Below are positions 9,702 to 19,458 of a stretch of 64,000 bases of DNA, piece after piece. Where the stretch lies: NCBI GenBank assembly GCA_963667815.1, contig OY764021.1; one strand, given 5' to 3'. The notes under the pieces are model-generated. The model made no database searches, had not been told where the DNA came from, and was given only the letters and a program-made list of their open reading frames with translations. The stretch's first letter is position 1; each line of letters begins with the position of its first letter. Position numbers and translations under genes: made by a program. Source of the DNA: Saccharicrinis sp963667815 (GTDB lineage Bacteria; Bacteroidota; Bacteroidia; Bacteroidales; Marinilabiliaceae).

Positions 9702-12700
9702 TTAGAAAGTTATATCAACACCAAAAGTTACACGCTTAAATGTAGGATATGCACCCATTGAAGAATTACCACTAAAGTTACTTTCACGGTCATCGGGCAT
9801 ATCTGTCCAAACATATAAATTGTTGCCGCTTACATAAAACTTACAAGACTTAATTCCTAAATGTTCAGTCCATCCTTTTCTGAATGTATAACCTAGTTCG
9901 GCGGTTTTTAAACGAAGATATGAACCATCATACCAATATCTGGTTCCACCAACCTCATCACCTTGGGAAACATTATATCTTGGCATTGGAACATCGCCTC
10001 CATTTTTAACAGTCCAATAAGTACCTTCTACGTATGCATTATCAGTACCCTTTACAAAAGTTGGAAAGTTTACCTCCCTGGTCACATTTGAAACTCCATA
10101 AAATTGCATTGAAAAGTTAATTCCTTTCCAATCAACACCAACCGTAGTACTATAAGTATTTTGAGGAGTACCAGAATACTTGTAAGGAACTTTGTCATAT
10201 TTATCAACAACACCATCTCCATTAAAATCAATAATGTTATAGTCTCCAATATTCTTATGATTATTATCCGATACACGTTGAGTACTTCCAATTACATCAT
10301 CCCAAGTTGATAAATAGCCATGATCTATGTAGGATCTGGTTTGCCCAATCGAGTATCCTTCATCCTTTTGATAATCTGGCAATAATTCAGGATCATCTGC
10401 AAAAACAACCTCATTTGTAGCATGAGTCATATTGATATTTGCCCAAAGTCTAAGGTCTTGTTTTATTGACTTACCCAGTCTGATCTCAAACTCGTAACCT
10501 TTACTTTTTACCTCTCCTAAATTAGCAGTTGGAACGGATCCACCTAAAAATGAAGCTACTGCACGATCATTTTCACTAACAATAATATCTGTTCTATGAT
10601 CATTAAAATAATCAAAAGAACCTGCAACTAATCCATCTAAAAAAGAGTAATCAACACCAATATTTCTTTTTTCCACCGTCTCCCAGGCTATATTTGGATT
10701 ACCAGTTTGTGTTTGTCGGTAATAAGTGTAAGGAGATTTATTTCCACTCGTAGTTCCTAAATTTGTAACTCCATTATATTCCCATCGATCAGCATATAGC
10801 CACCTGCCTCCGGCTGAATCATCTCCAATTATACCCCATGATCCACGTAATTTAAACATATCTATAAAAGATAATGAACTCATAAAGTTTTCTTCTGATA
10901 TAACCCATCCAGCAGATACAGAAGGAAAGAAATCAAAACGATAATCAGGACCAAACTTTTCAGAACCATTATATGCTCCGTTAACCTCGAATAAGTATTT
11001 ACTATCATAGCTGTATGTAGCACGTAAAACCCAGTCCTCACGAAAACGCGCAAAACTATCACCACTAGCACTCTTTTCGCGACTGAACAATCCCAAACCG
11101 GTAACTGTATGTTTGCCAAAATCACGAGCAAAATTTAATCGCATAGAGTAATACTGTCTTCTAAATGTTGACCATTTTTGTATATTTCCTGCTTGTGCTG
11201 TCCATTCAATTTTATTCGTATAGTCAAATTGTGTGGAAGAATCTAGCGGATATCTATATAAAACCTCACCAGTATCTGGATTTATCCACTTTTGCTGTTG
11301 ATTTTTATATTTGTTATTAATCCCCCTATCTACCTCAACAAAGGTATTATCATACGAATATGTTCCTTCAAACGACAAACCTTTTGTGATAAATTTAAGA
11401 TCTTGTTTAAGACTAAAATCTGTAGTAATTTTAGTAGTCGTTTGCTCTTCGCTTCCGCTGTTTGCTAATTGATAAACCGAATTTGGTTGATCCGCATCTT
11501 TGGGAAAATAAAACCCCCATATTCCATCAGAATAAACAGGATACATACTATTGGGTGCTGTTCTGTATATAGCTGCCCAAGGGAAACTACCTTCAAAATC
11601 CCAAGGTGTTTTTTTTGTACCATTAGTACCAAAAAGATTTGAACTAAATTTAGTTGTTTTGGTCAATTGGAAATCCAGGTTACTACGAACATTTATTCGA
11701 TTGTAGGCAAACCCGGCATCATAACCTCCCCCATTGTCTACAGTTTTAAAAATATCACCTTCATTCAGGAAATCAACTGCAGCAAAATATTTAACATACT
11801 TTGTTCCTCCGGCAACATTTACACTTGCATTGTAAGACTTTGCATTCTTCTTTAATAATGCATCTTCCCAATCGATATTTGGATATCTTTCTGCTTCTTC
11901 AATATTTGCCGGATTACGATATTTATTAATAATATCTACAGGAATATAACTCTCCCAATTATCACTATAAATATCCAGTTGATTTTCTATAGACTGATTA
12001 CGTAACATTAAAGTATTATAAGAGTCATACTTTTCAGGAAGTTTTGATGGAATTTTCATAGTAGCATTAGCACGTACCTGAATATTTGCCTTTCCTTCCT
12101 TACCACGTTTTGTTGTAATCAATATTACTCCATTAGCACCACGAACACCATATACCGCAGTAGCAGAAGCATCTTTTAACACAGAGATTCTTTCTACTGA
12201 TGAAATATCTACATCGCTCATAGAACGTTCTATTCCATCAACAAGAATAAGAGGAGAACTACTATTCCAAGATGTTTGGGAACGAATAATAATTTTAGGA
12301 TCTTCTTCTCCTGGCTGGCCAGATGATGTGTACGTTATAACACCCGGTAATTGCCCGGTAAGTGCAGCTCCTACATTTGTAACACCTCCGGCACGCTCAA
12401 GTACTTTACCTGTGGTTTGGGTAATGGCTCCAACAATACTTTCTTTTTTCTGCTGTCCATATCCTACAATAACAACATCTTCAAGCAATTCCGTTTCTGA
12501 CTTCAATGTAATATTAACCTTAAATTCAGTAGTAATATCAAATTCTTGGGTTTGCATTCCAATAAACGAAATAACAAGAGTTTTTGCATCATTTGGAACA
12601 TCAAATACAAATTCACCTTTATAATCAGTTATCATACCAATAGTTGTATTTTTAACAACAACAGTTGCTCCAACAACCGGCTCCCCCTGATCATCAAGTA

Positions 12701-12848
12701 CAATCCCAGCTATCTGTTTTGTATTCTGCCCATATGCAGAAGCAGATAATAATATAACCATCATAAAAACAAAACTCTTTATGATGACATTTCCTAACTT
12801 ATTAAGTATGGAAAGTTTTGGAAATAATAAATCTTTTAAACCTTTCAT
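9702..12848 (-). CDS. SusC/RagA TonB-dependent outer-membrane transporter (first pair, XusA-like)
   Basis: 1048 residues. After a long signal region ending near SASAYGQ comes a CarboxypepD_reg-like domain (IAGIVLDDQGEPVVGATV, roughly residues 46-120), then the TonB-box-like EDVVIVGYGQQKK, the plug (PLILVDGIERSMSDVDISS; VLKDASATAVYGVRGANGV) and a 22-strand-type barrel ending in F. It imports xylan oligosaccharides using TonB energy. It is the first gene of the tandem susCD set; a 231 bp gap separates it from the GH43 gene upstream, the likely place for the promoter and HTCS operator. Confidence 0.95.
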   Translation of the reverse strand: MKGLKDLLFPKLSILNKLGNVIIKSFVFMMVILLSASAYGQNTKQIAGIVLDDQGEPVVGATVVVKNTTIGMITDYKGEFVFDVPNDAKTLVISFIGMQTQEFDITTEFKVNITLKSETELLEDVVIVGYGQQKKESIVGAITQTTGKVLERAGGVTNVGAALTGQLPGVITYTSSGQPGEEDPKIIIRSQTSWNSSSPLILVDGIERSMSDVDISSVERISVLKDASATAVYGVRGANGVILITTKRGKEGKANIQVRANATMKIPSKLPEKYDSYNTLMLRNQSIENQLDIYSDNWESYIPVDIINKYRNPANIEEAERYPNIDWEDALLKKNAKSYNASVNVAGGTKYVKYFAAVDFLNEGDIFKTVDNGGGYDAGFAYNRINVRSNLDFQLTKTTKFSSNLFGTNGTKKTPWDFEGSFPWAAIYRTAPNSMYPVYSDGIWGFYFPKDADQPNSVYQLANSGSEEQTTTKITTDFSLKQDLKFITKGLSFEGTYSYDNTFVEVDRGINNKYKNQQQKWINPDTGEVLYRYPLDSSTQFDYTNKIEWTAQAGNIQKWSTFRRQYYSMRLNFARDFGKHTVTGLGLFSREKSASGDSFARFREDWVLRATYSYDSKYLFEVNGAYNGSEKFGPDYRFDFFPSVSAGWVISEENFMSSLSFIDMFKLRGSWGIIGDDSAGGRWLYADRWEYNGVTNLGTTSGNKSPYTYYRQTQTGNPNIAWETVEKRNIGVDYSFLDGLVAGSFDYFNDHRTDIIVSENDRAVASFLGGSVPTANLGEVKSKGYEFEIRLGKSIKQDLRLWANINMTHATNEVVFADDPELLPDYQKDEGYSIGQTRSYIDHGYLSTWDDVIGSTQRVSDNNHKNIGDYNIIDFNGDGVVDKYDKVPYKYSGTPQNTYSTTVGVDWKGINFSMQFYGVSNVTREVNFPTFVKGTDNAYVEGTYWTVKNGGDVPMPRYNVSQGDEVGGTRYWYDGSYLRLKTAELGYTFRKGWTEHLGIKSCKFYVSGNNLYVWTDMPDDRESNFSGNSSMGAYPTFKRVTFGVDITF

Positions 12849-13079
12849 TATATTTTAGACTTAAATTGACAATTGTAATCTAATTTCAATAGCTTGTACA
12901 AATTTTTTTTGTCTTCTTGCATTATCTAAATTCAAACACACTTGTCCTCTAAAATCAATATCAAAGGATTCACTAAAAGATCTTAAATCTTTACATTTCT
13001 TTTTAATCATAATTTCATAGATTTATAAATTATTAATACTTAATGTGATTTAAAATAAATCATCAACTTTTATATTTTT

Positions 13080-14813
13080 CTAATAAGATTTTTTGGATGC
13101 ATATAAACCAATATTGGTTCCTGTAAAACCATATGATTGAGCAGTAGATAAGTAATATGCATCTACACTATTTGACAACAAAGTCCAATCCGATTGCCCA
13201 ATAGCATAATAAAAGCTAAAATTCTTACCATCTGAAATAACTTTCATCTCTATTGGACCATCTGTAATTTCAACATTCATTGAGTCAATTACATCAGCCC
13301 CATTCTCTTTAATCTTTTTTATGCTAATAGTATTTTGAGCTCCTTTTTTACCTACAGAAAATAAATACTGATGCGTTTCATCTTTAAATAATAGTATACC
13401 AGCAGATTCATCTTCTGATTGAGGTTTGAAATACATACAAGTATTACACTCAAATTTATGATGTTGTAGTCTTCGGCTTACAAATGCAGGCGTTTTCAAT
13501 TCTGATGATTCTACATCTGCACAATTTAAAGTAAGAAATCCTGAATCTGTTGTTAAGGAATATAGATCAGACGCATCTCCTCTCAAGGTCATCCACTCCA
13601 TACCTAAAACAGGAGCATTGAAGTCATCATACTTTTCAAAATTTCCGAAAGTTGTCATTGAATCTCTTTCCAATCCTTTCATTTCAAGTATTCTAGGAAC
13701 AACTTCCTCTTCTTCTGTCATATAAGGAAATCCATCTTCGCTCCATTTTACTGGCATTAAGTAGGTTTCTCTACCCAGATTTTCAAATTTATTTTCAATT
13801 GGTCGACAAGCTAAAAATACAGACCACCATTCTCCATTTTCTTTTTTAATCAAGTCTGCATGACCTGCACATGTAATTGGTAAATCCCTATCTGGCTCTA
13901 AATGACGTTGAGTTAGCATCGGATTCTTTGCCCATGGTTTAAAACTTCCTATAGGATTATCCCCTTTGAAAATCACTTCTCTATGATTTACTGAAGTTCC
14001 ACCTTCAGCACACATTAAATAATAATTTCCGTTGATTTTATACATATGAGGTCCTTCTATCCAGATTGGCTTCTCATCAAGATTAACACCTCCATTTACC
14101 AACATTATGCTTGGACCAAATGTTTCTTCCTTTTCTACATCAAATTGTAGAACTCGAATAGCACGGTGTCCTTCGTATTGAGAACCACCATCTGGCACAT
14201 CATTGTTAACTATATATGCTTTCCCATCTTCATCGAAAAAGAAAGAAGGATCAATTCCTTTAACATTTGGTAAACTAATTGGATCTGACCATTCTCCAAA
14301 TGGATCAGTTGTTTTAACAAAAAAATTTCCTTTCCTAATATTAGTTGTAACCATATAATAAGTTTTATTATGTGGATTATAACTAATAGCAGGTGCAAAA
14401 ATTCCTTCACTTACTCTTTGTCCGTCAAGAGGTAATTGACCCGGTCTATTTAATACATGTCCAATTTGTTTCCAATTAACCAGATCTGTACTATGAAAAA
14501 TTGGAACTCCCGGAAAAAAAGAAAAAGTTGATGTTACCAGAAAAAAATCTTTTCCATTTGAACATAGACTTGGATCAGAATACCATCCTGGTAGAATAGG
14601 GTTGTAATAATAATCCTTATCAGGAAGTGGATTTAATTTATAAAAGTCATCATCACCTTTGTAATTAAAATAATCAAAATGGGCAACTAAACTATCAGAT
14701 TTAAAATCTGGATTATTTTTACCATTTTGCTTAATACACGAGACAAAAGGAACAGATAAACTTAATAAAAGAACAACTCCACAAATGGAACAAATGGAGA
14801 TACTTTTCTTCAT
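13080..14813 (-). CDS. GH43 beta-xylosidase/arabinofuranosidase, XynB-type lipoprotein
   Basis: 577 residues with a lipoprotein signal peptide (Cys26 in VSC). The catalytic five-bladed propeller spans about 65-380. The likely general base is Asp80 (GWYSDPSL), the pKa modulator Asp188 (GIDPSFFF), and the acid Glu253 (IEGPHMY). The motif TSTFSFFPGVPIFHSTDLVNW is that of XynB-like beta-xylosidases. A C-terminal concanavalin-like sandwich (about 390-577) completes the active-site pocket in this group. Removal of xylose from the non-reducing end of xylo-oligosaccharides is the best guess; arabinofuranosidase or dual activity cannot be excluded. It lies between the HTCS gene and the SusC gene on the same strand. 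Confidence 0.9.
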   Translation of the reverse strand: MKKSISICSICGVVLLLSLSVPFVSCIKQNGKNNPDFKSDSLVAHFDYFNYKGDDDFYKLNPLPDKDYYYNPILPGWYSDPSLCSNGKDFFLVTSTFSFFPGVPIFHSTDLVNWKQIGHVLNRPGQLPLDGQRVSEGIFAPAISYNPHNKTYYMVTTNIRKGNFFVKTTDPFGEWSDPISLPNVKGIDPSFFFDEDGKAYIVNNDVPDGGSQYEGHRAIRVLQFDVEKEETFGPSIMLVNGGVNLDEKPIWIEGPHMYKINGNYYLMCAEGGTSVNHREVIFKGDNPIGSFKPWAKNPMLTQRHLEPDRDLPITCAGHADLIKKENGEWWSVFLACRPIENKFENLGRETYLMPVKWSEDGFPYMTEEEEVVPRILEMKGLERDSMTTFGNFEKYDDFNAPVLGMEWMTLRGDASDLYSLTTDSGFLTLNCADVESSELKTPAFVSRRLQHHKFECNTCMYFKPQSEDESAGILLFKDETHQYLFSVGKKGAQNTISIKKIKENGADVIDSMNVEITDGPIEMKVISDGKNFSFYYAIGQSDWTLLSNSVDAYYLSTAQSYGFTGTNIGLYASKKSY

Positions 14814-14898
14814 TTTACTTTTTTTTTAAGTGAATAAATAATTTCATACATCATTTAAAATCCAGTTCTATATCATGTCTGGATTTATAATTTTTAAA

Positions 14899-14906
14899 CA
14901 AATTTA
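14899..14906 (-). promoter_or_regulatory. Possible Bacteroidetes -7 box (TAAATTTG)
   Basis: On the minus strand this reads TAAATTTG, matching the TAnnTTTG -7 consensus of Bacteroidetes sigma-ABfr promoters. It lies about 86 nt before the ATG of the GH43 gene at 14813. No good -33 TTTG is seen at the right spacing and the DNA is very A/T-rich, so chance is a real alternative. Confidence 0.28.
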
Positions 14907-15137
14907 TATTCACTTAACTTTTCTGACTTTTAAATATAAATATATGATTTACAATTTGAGATATTTAAAAATAAAACACCCATAATCACCTATATATCTT
15001 TTATTTACCCAATGTCAATATTCAGATTTTAGACAATTATTAATTAAATATTTTTAATCTTTCATATCTTGATATTCCAATTTTGGATCATTAAAGGAAG
15101 ATTTCTATGATTTTATGAAGCTTAACATATGTACAAA

Positions 15138-15174
15138 CAACAAGAGGTTTCCCTAATATGGAAACCTCTTGTTG
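15138..15174 (-). terminator. Hairpin terminator of the HTCS gene
   Basis: A perfect 15-bp inverted repeat (15138-15152 with 15160-15174) with a 7-nt loop lies 21 nt after the HTCS stop codon. The trailing T-run on the minus strand is short (TTTG), so it may be a weak intrinsic terminator, but the stem is strong. Confidence 0.7.
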
Positions 15175-15194
15175 TATTCACAACTTATATATTA

Positions 15195-18100
15195 CTATAA
15201 TAATTGAGAAGGCGACTTATTAAAATGTTTTCTAAAAACAGTACTAAAATAACCTACACTTGAAAAACCGCACATTTCACTTATTTCAGTAATTGTATAT
15301 TCTTTTGTTTGCAATAACTCTAAAGAATAATCGAGTCTAATAGACTTAATAAAATCAGTTGGAGACTGATTCGTTAAAGCCTTTACCTTTTTATATAATA
15401 ATGAAGAACTAACATTCATCTCTGCAGCAAAATCATTTTTAGAAAAATTGGAATTACTTATGTTTTCTCTTACAATTTTTACCATTTGCTTAATAAACTT
15501 ATCATTTATTTTATTCTCTAATATAGGCTTTTCGTCATCATTTATTTTTATAATTTTTAACGCCTTATCTCTAGATATTTGTCGATTTTGGATTATAGTT
15601 TTTATTCTATGTTGAAGAATAGTAATATCAAATGGCTTTGTAAGATAATCATCTGCGCCTAATCCTAATCCTTTTAACTCTTGTGCTTTATCAGCCAAAG
15701 CCGTCAATAAAACAATCGGAATATGTGAAGTTTCGTAAGTTGATTTAAGCTTTGTACAAAGGTCAAAACCATCCATATTTGGCATCATAATATCAGACAC
15801 AATTAAATCTGGCATTTCTTTAATTATTATTTCCCATGCAACCATACCATCATTAGCTATGAGTATCTCATATTCCTCTATCATTGCAGAAGCTAAAAAT
15901 TCTTGCAAATACTCATTATCCTCTACCACAAGAACTTTCATTTTCAAATCACTCGTCTGATCAATTTCTTCTTCTATTTTTTTATAATTAGAAATATAAC
16001 TATGTGTTTTATTATCATGCTGCCCCTCCAATTCTTTGTTCTCCACCTCAACATAAGGAACTTCAATTCTAAATATAGATCCAGAATCCGGTTGACTTTC
16101 ATAACTTATTTTCCCCTTATGTAAGCTGATATAATTTTTAACCAAAAGCAATCCTATTCCTGAGCCTACAATTTTACTATTTACGGCATTTTCAGCTCTA
16201 TAGTATTCTTTAAATAAAAGCTTTTGTGCATTTTTATCAATTCCAATTCCATTATCAATAACTTCCAATTGCCATTTTAACTTCGTTCCTACAAAATTAA
16301 TTCTAATACTATTTTCACTTTCTGAATACTTTATTGCATTTGAAATTAAATTATCAATTACTTTTTCAATCATAACTTCATCAATTGCCGTAATATATTC
16401 ATCCACATTTGAATTAAAAAACAATTTTATATTCCTGGATTTCGCATATGACTCAAACATTATCACTCTATTATTAAGAATCTTAACTACATCATGCATT
16501 TTTAATAAAAGGTATTCTTTCCCTATATCAACTTTTTGAAAATCCATTAAATGGTTTACAACCTTAAGCAATCGATGTGTTTGATCTGTAGCGAGATGAA
16601 GATAATTCAATGCCTTATTTGATAATCCTTCCTCTTTATTTAACTCTTCAATAGGACCATTTATTAATGTAAGAGAAGTTCTGATATCATGAGCCGTATT
16701 TGCGAAAAACCGTATTTTTTCTTCGGAATGTATCTTTTTTAGATTATGGATATAATATTTAAATAAAAATATACCTAATCCCCCAATAACACTTAATACC
16801 AACACATTAAACCACCACATTCTATAATAAGGAGGAACTATTGTAATTTTTAAACTTCTTTCCTGAATTAAATTTGACAATGCATTATCAAACATTCTAA
16901 TCCTAAGATTATAGATATTACTTGGAAGATTCGAATAGGATATAATATTGTTTTTTCCTGGCGTACTCCAATCCTCGTTTAAACCTTCAAGTTTCCATGA
17001 AAACTTAGATCCGGTAGAATTCATTACAATAGGGATCATTTCGACACTAATTGTGTTTTGAAAATATTTTAGGGTAATTTCATCCAGACTATCAATTGAT
17101 TTAGTAATATTCAGATCATCCAAATCTCTTACTGAACTCCCTGAGATTGTTATATCCTGCAAAAAAATCTTCCCATTATCTTCCTCTTCTTCTAATAGTT
17201 GGGGATCAAAAACGATAACACCTTTATTTGTTCCCCAAATCAATCTTCCATCTTGTAATGCATAATGAGAGTTCTGATTAAACGAAGTATTATTTAGTTC
17301 AATTTTTGAACTGAAGGATACGATTGCATTTGTCGTTACATTTAATCTGCACATCCCTTGTTCTGTTCCAATCCATAGAAATTCTCCTGAATGTTCAATA
17401 CTATTTACAAAATTAGAAGGTAATCCTGAATCCTTGGTAAAGTATATTTTCTTCTTGGATTTTAAATCATATTTAATTAAACCATCACCACATGTAGCTA
17501 CCCAAATAATATTATTATTTGGGTAAATATCATAAACCACATGACCATTAATCAAATTTTCTTGTTCTCCTGTTTCTTTATTAAATAGAAATAAACCATA
17601 TGTTTTTCCAAGCAGTAAGTACTTCTCATCATACTCAACCATTAAATAGCATATCGCATCAGAATAACTTTTAAAACGATTCTCTTTTACTTTGTAACAA
17701 ACCAGATCTCCTCTAATACCTCCAAACCAAATATCACCATTTCTATCCTTTAGTATATTGTAGATAAATTTATTTGAGAAAACACTATCTGTTTCTTCAA
17801 AATATTTCTTATCTAATACTTTTTTTGATTTTGAATCTATTAGATATAAGCCTGAAGAATAAGTCCCAGCCCAAATGCGTCCTTTATTATCCTCACATAA
17901 AGAAAGAAAGACTTGAGATTGCTCCTGTTTATTATGAAAAAACGAATACCATTTATTATTTTTCTTATCCAATAAACTCACTCCGTTATTCGTTGCAAAC
18001 CACAAGTTTCCTTGCTTATCTTCCAATATACTGTTCACATCATCATTAACCAGAGAATTAGTATTATTTGTTACATGATTAAACTTAGTTAACGAAGTGT

Positions 18101-19094
18101 TCTCCTGATCAAAAAAAGAGACTCCTCCACTATATGTACAAACCCAGACTCTCTTATTATTATCAAGATAAATATCATATACTCCATTTCCTTTTAATGA
18201 ATATGGATTATCCGAATCATCTTTAAAAATAGCCGACACCTTCTTTGTATAACGATTTATTTCCCATATTCCCTGGCCATCTACTCCAATGGAAATGATT
18301 GAATCGGAAATTGATTCAATTGCTAATATCGGTTGGCTGGGGATTTCTGGAATTTTTGAAAGTTTTTTTTCTTTGTAATTATCATTAATGTAATAAAAGC
18401 CATTAGATTCACTGCCAATCCATAATATTTGTATCTTTTCATCAAAATAAAATTTAGATAATCTAAAACGATCATTTACACTAAATCTAAAATAGTTTTC
18501 TGAAGTTAATGTTCGAATGTCATATAATTTTATTTCACCATTAACATCATAAAAAAAACTATAATCATCATACCAAGCCAGACTATTTACTTCATTATTC
18601 TGTGTTACTGCTATTAATCCTGACTTTTCATCATAAGAAAACATTCCTACGGTGGATGCTATCCAAATTTTATTCTGATTATCTATCAATATTGAAGAAA
18701 CATAAATATATGGATTCCTTATAATCTTAGATATATTAATAACTTTTTCAAACTGATCTTTTACAGTATTATATTTGAATATTTGCCCATTATTGGCATA
18801 AGCAATTAAAATACCATTCTTATATTTAAGATTAACATGAAGAACATCGGCTGTTTCATAAGGTAACTCATAAAATTTTATATCATTTTGGGTATAACGA
18901 ATAACACCCATTTTTGAAGAAATCCAGACAAATCCGTTTGAATCACTACATACCATATTGGTTTGGCGAAATGATACACCATATTCTTCATTAAGATTAT
19001 AAAACCGGGTAACATCATTGGCTAATACATCCCTTATATTAGAAAAAAGGCAAATAACAACAATAATCAAAGTAGTATATATCCTAATATTCAT
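15195..19094 (-). CDS. Hybrid two-component system sensor-regulator (HTCS) of the xylan PUL
   Basis: About 1299 residues from ATG 19094, which gives a signal peptide (MNIRIYTTLIIVVICLFSN); the frame reaches 19133 only with GTG. Order: periplasmic two-component-regulator propeller repeats (many IWIGTE, LWFATNNGV, IWAGTYSSG blades), a Y_Y_Y domain (FSWKLEGLNEDW), a membrane helix encoded near 16750-16820, HisKA with phospho-acceptor His in NTAHDIRT, HATPase (VIDNGIGID; GSGIGLLLVK), a receiver domain (VLVVEDN; Asp in IVSDIMMP), and a C-terminal AraC helix-turn-helix pair (ISEMCGFSSVGYFSTVFRKHFNKSP). HTCS proteins bind PUL-specific oligosaccharides in the periplasm and activate susCD promoters. 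It is flanked by terminator-like hairpins, so it is probably transcribed alone. It resembles XynR-type regulators by position. Confidence 0.95.
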   Translation of the reverse strand: MNIRIYTTLIIVVICLFSNIRDVLANDVTRFYNLNEEYGVSFRQTNMVCSDSNGFVWISSKMGVIRYTQNDIKFYELPYETADVLHVNLKYKNGILIAYANNGQIFKYNTVKDQFEKVINISKIIRNPYIYVSSILIDNQNKIWIASTVGMFSYDEKSGLIAVTQNNEVNSLAWYDDYSFFYDVNGEIKLYDIRTLTSENYFRFSVNDRFRLSKFYFDEKIQILWIGSESNGFYYINDNYKEKKLSKIPEIPSQPILAIESISDSIISIGVDGQGIWEINRYTKKVSAIFKDDSDNPYSLKGNGVYDIYLDNNKRVWVCTYSGGVSFFDQENTSLTKFNHVTNNTNSLVNDDVNSILEDKQGNLWFATNNGVSLLDKKNNKWYSFFHNKQEQSQVFLSLCEDNKGRIWAGTYSSGLYLIDSKSKKVLDKKYFEETDSVFSNKFIYNILKDRNGDIWFGGIRGDLVCYKVKENRFKSYSDAICYLMVEYDEKYLLLGKTYGLFLFNKETGEQENLINGHVVYDIYPNNNIIWVATCGDGLIKYDLKSKKKIYFTKDSGLPSNFVNSIEHSGEFLWIGTEQGMCRLNVTTNAIVSFSSKIELNNTSFNQNSHYALQDGRLIWGTNKGVIVFDPQLLEEEEDNGKIFLQDITISGSSVRDLDDLNITKSIDSLDEITLKYFQNTISVEMIPIVMNSTGSKFSWKLEGLNEDWSTPGKNNIISYSNLPSNIYNLRIRMFDNALSNLIQERSLKITIVPPYYRMWWFNVLVLSVIGGLGIFLFKYYIHNLKKIHSEEKIRFFANTAHDIRTSLTLINGPIEELNKEEGLSNKALNYLHLATDQTHRLLKVVNHLMDFQKVDIGKEYLLLKMHDVVKILNNRVIMFESYAKSRNIKLFFNSNVDEYITAIDEVMIEKVIDNLISNAIKYSESENSIRINFVGTKLKWQLEVIDNGIGIDKNAQKLLFKEYYRAENAVNSKIVGSGIGLLLVKNYISLHKGKISYESQPDSGSIFRIEVPYVEVENKELEGQHDNKTHSYISNYKKIEEEIDQTSDLKMKVLVVEDNEYLQEFLASAMIEEYEILIANDGMVAWEIIIKEMPDLIVSDIMMPNMDGFDLCTKLKSTYETSHIPIVLLTALADKAQELKGLGLGADDYLTKPFDITILQHRIKTIIQNRQISRDKALKIIKINDDEKPILENKINDKFIKQMVKIVRENISNSNFSKNDFAAEMNVSSSLLYKKVKALTNQSPTDFIKSIRLDYSLELLQTKEYTITEISEMCGFSSVGYFSTVFRKHFNKSPSQLL

Positions 19095-19146
19095 CTGTTT
19101 ATAATTTATTTTAATGATCACATAGTCTGCCACAATACACCGGGAG

Positions 19147-19215
19147 AACTCGCATCAACAGTCATCTCCATACTGTGAGAAAAATATTTTCATGGCTCGT
19201 TTCTTATGCTTATTT
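19147..19215. repeat. Copy A of a 69-nt diverged leader element
   Basis: This stretch and 49389-49457 have the same length and share exact blocks: aactcgc at one end, tgtgagaa in the middle, and tcatggctcgtttc. Both lie in front of a minus-strand gene (52 nt before the HTCS ATG here, 32 nt before a GH43 ATG at the other copy). Both can form a small hairpin around the TGAGAA...TTTTC part. What it is (operator, leader RNA or an old mobile-element end) is not known. Confidence 0.5.
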
Positions 19216-19365
19216 AAACAAGTTAAAAACCTATTTGTTAAAAAATTTAACATGTTAAAAATATGAAGTAAATATTAGTCTACAAACAATAAATTACTTA
19301 AACATCTACTTTTAAACGATAAACACTTATATCGAATATTATATTTATCCATGATTTTAATAAAA

Positions 19366-19419
19366 AAGTATCAAGATCCAATTAATTTCAAATAAAACTT
19401 AATTTAAATCTTGATACTT
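19366..19419 (-). terminator. Intrinsic terminator of the multimodular GH43 gene
   Basis: A 12-bp perfect stem (19366-19377 with 19408-19419; AAGTATCAAGAT and its complement) lies 40 nt after the GH43 stop. On the minus strand the second arm runs straight into a T-tract (CTTTTTTATT), as in a Rho-independent terminator. The 30-nt loop is long. Confidence 0.7.
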
Positions 19420-19458
19420 ACATAAATCTATTTTAATATGGAAATCTCCTAATACAAT

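Larger units (their letters stand above)
14814..15194. other. Intergenic region between HTCS gene and GH43 gene
   Basis: A very A/T-rich stretch of 381 bases with no coding frame. It contains the terminator of the regulator gene (15138-15174) at one end and the possible promoter box of the GH43 gene at the other. Confidence 0.6.
19095..19458. other. Intergenic region upstream of the HTCS gene
   Basis: No coding frame. It holds the HTCS leader with repeat copy A, and near 19366-19419 the terminator of the multimodular GH43 gene. The rest is A/T-rich with nothing recognisable. Confidence 0.6.
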
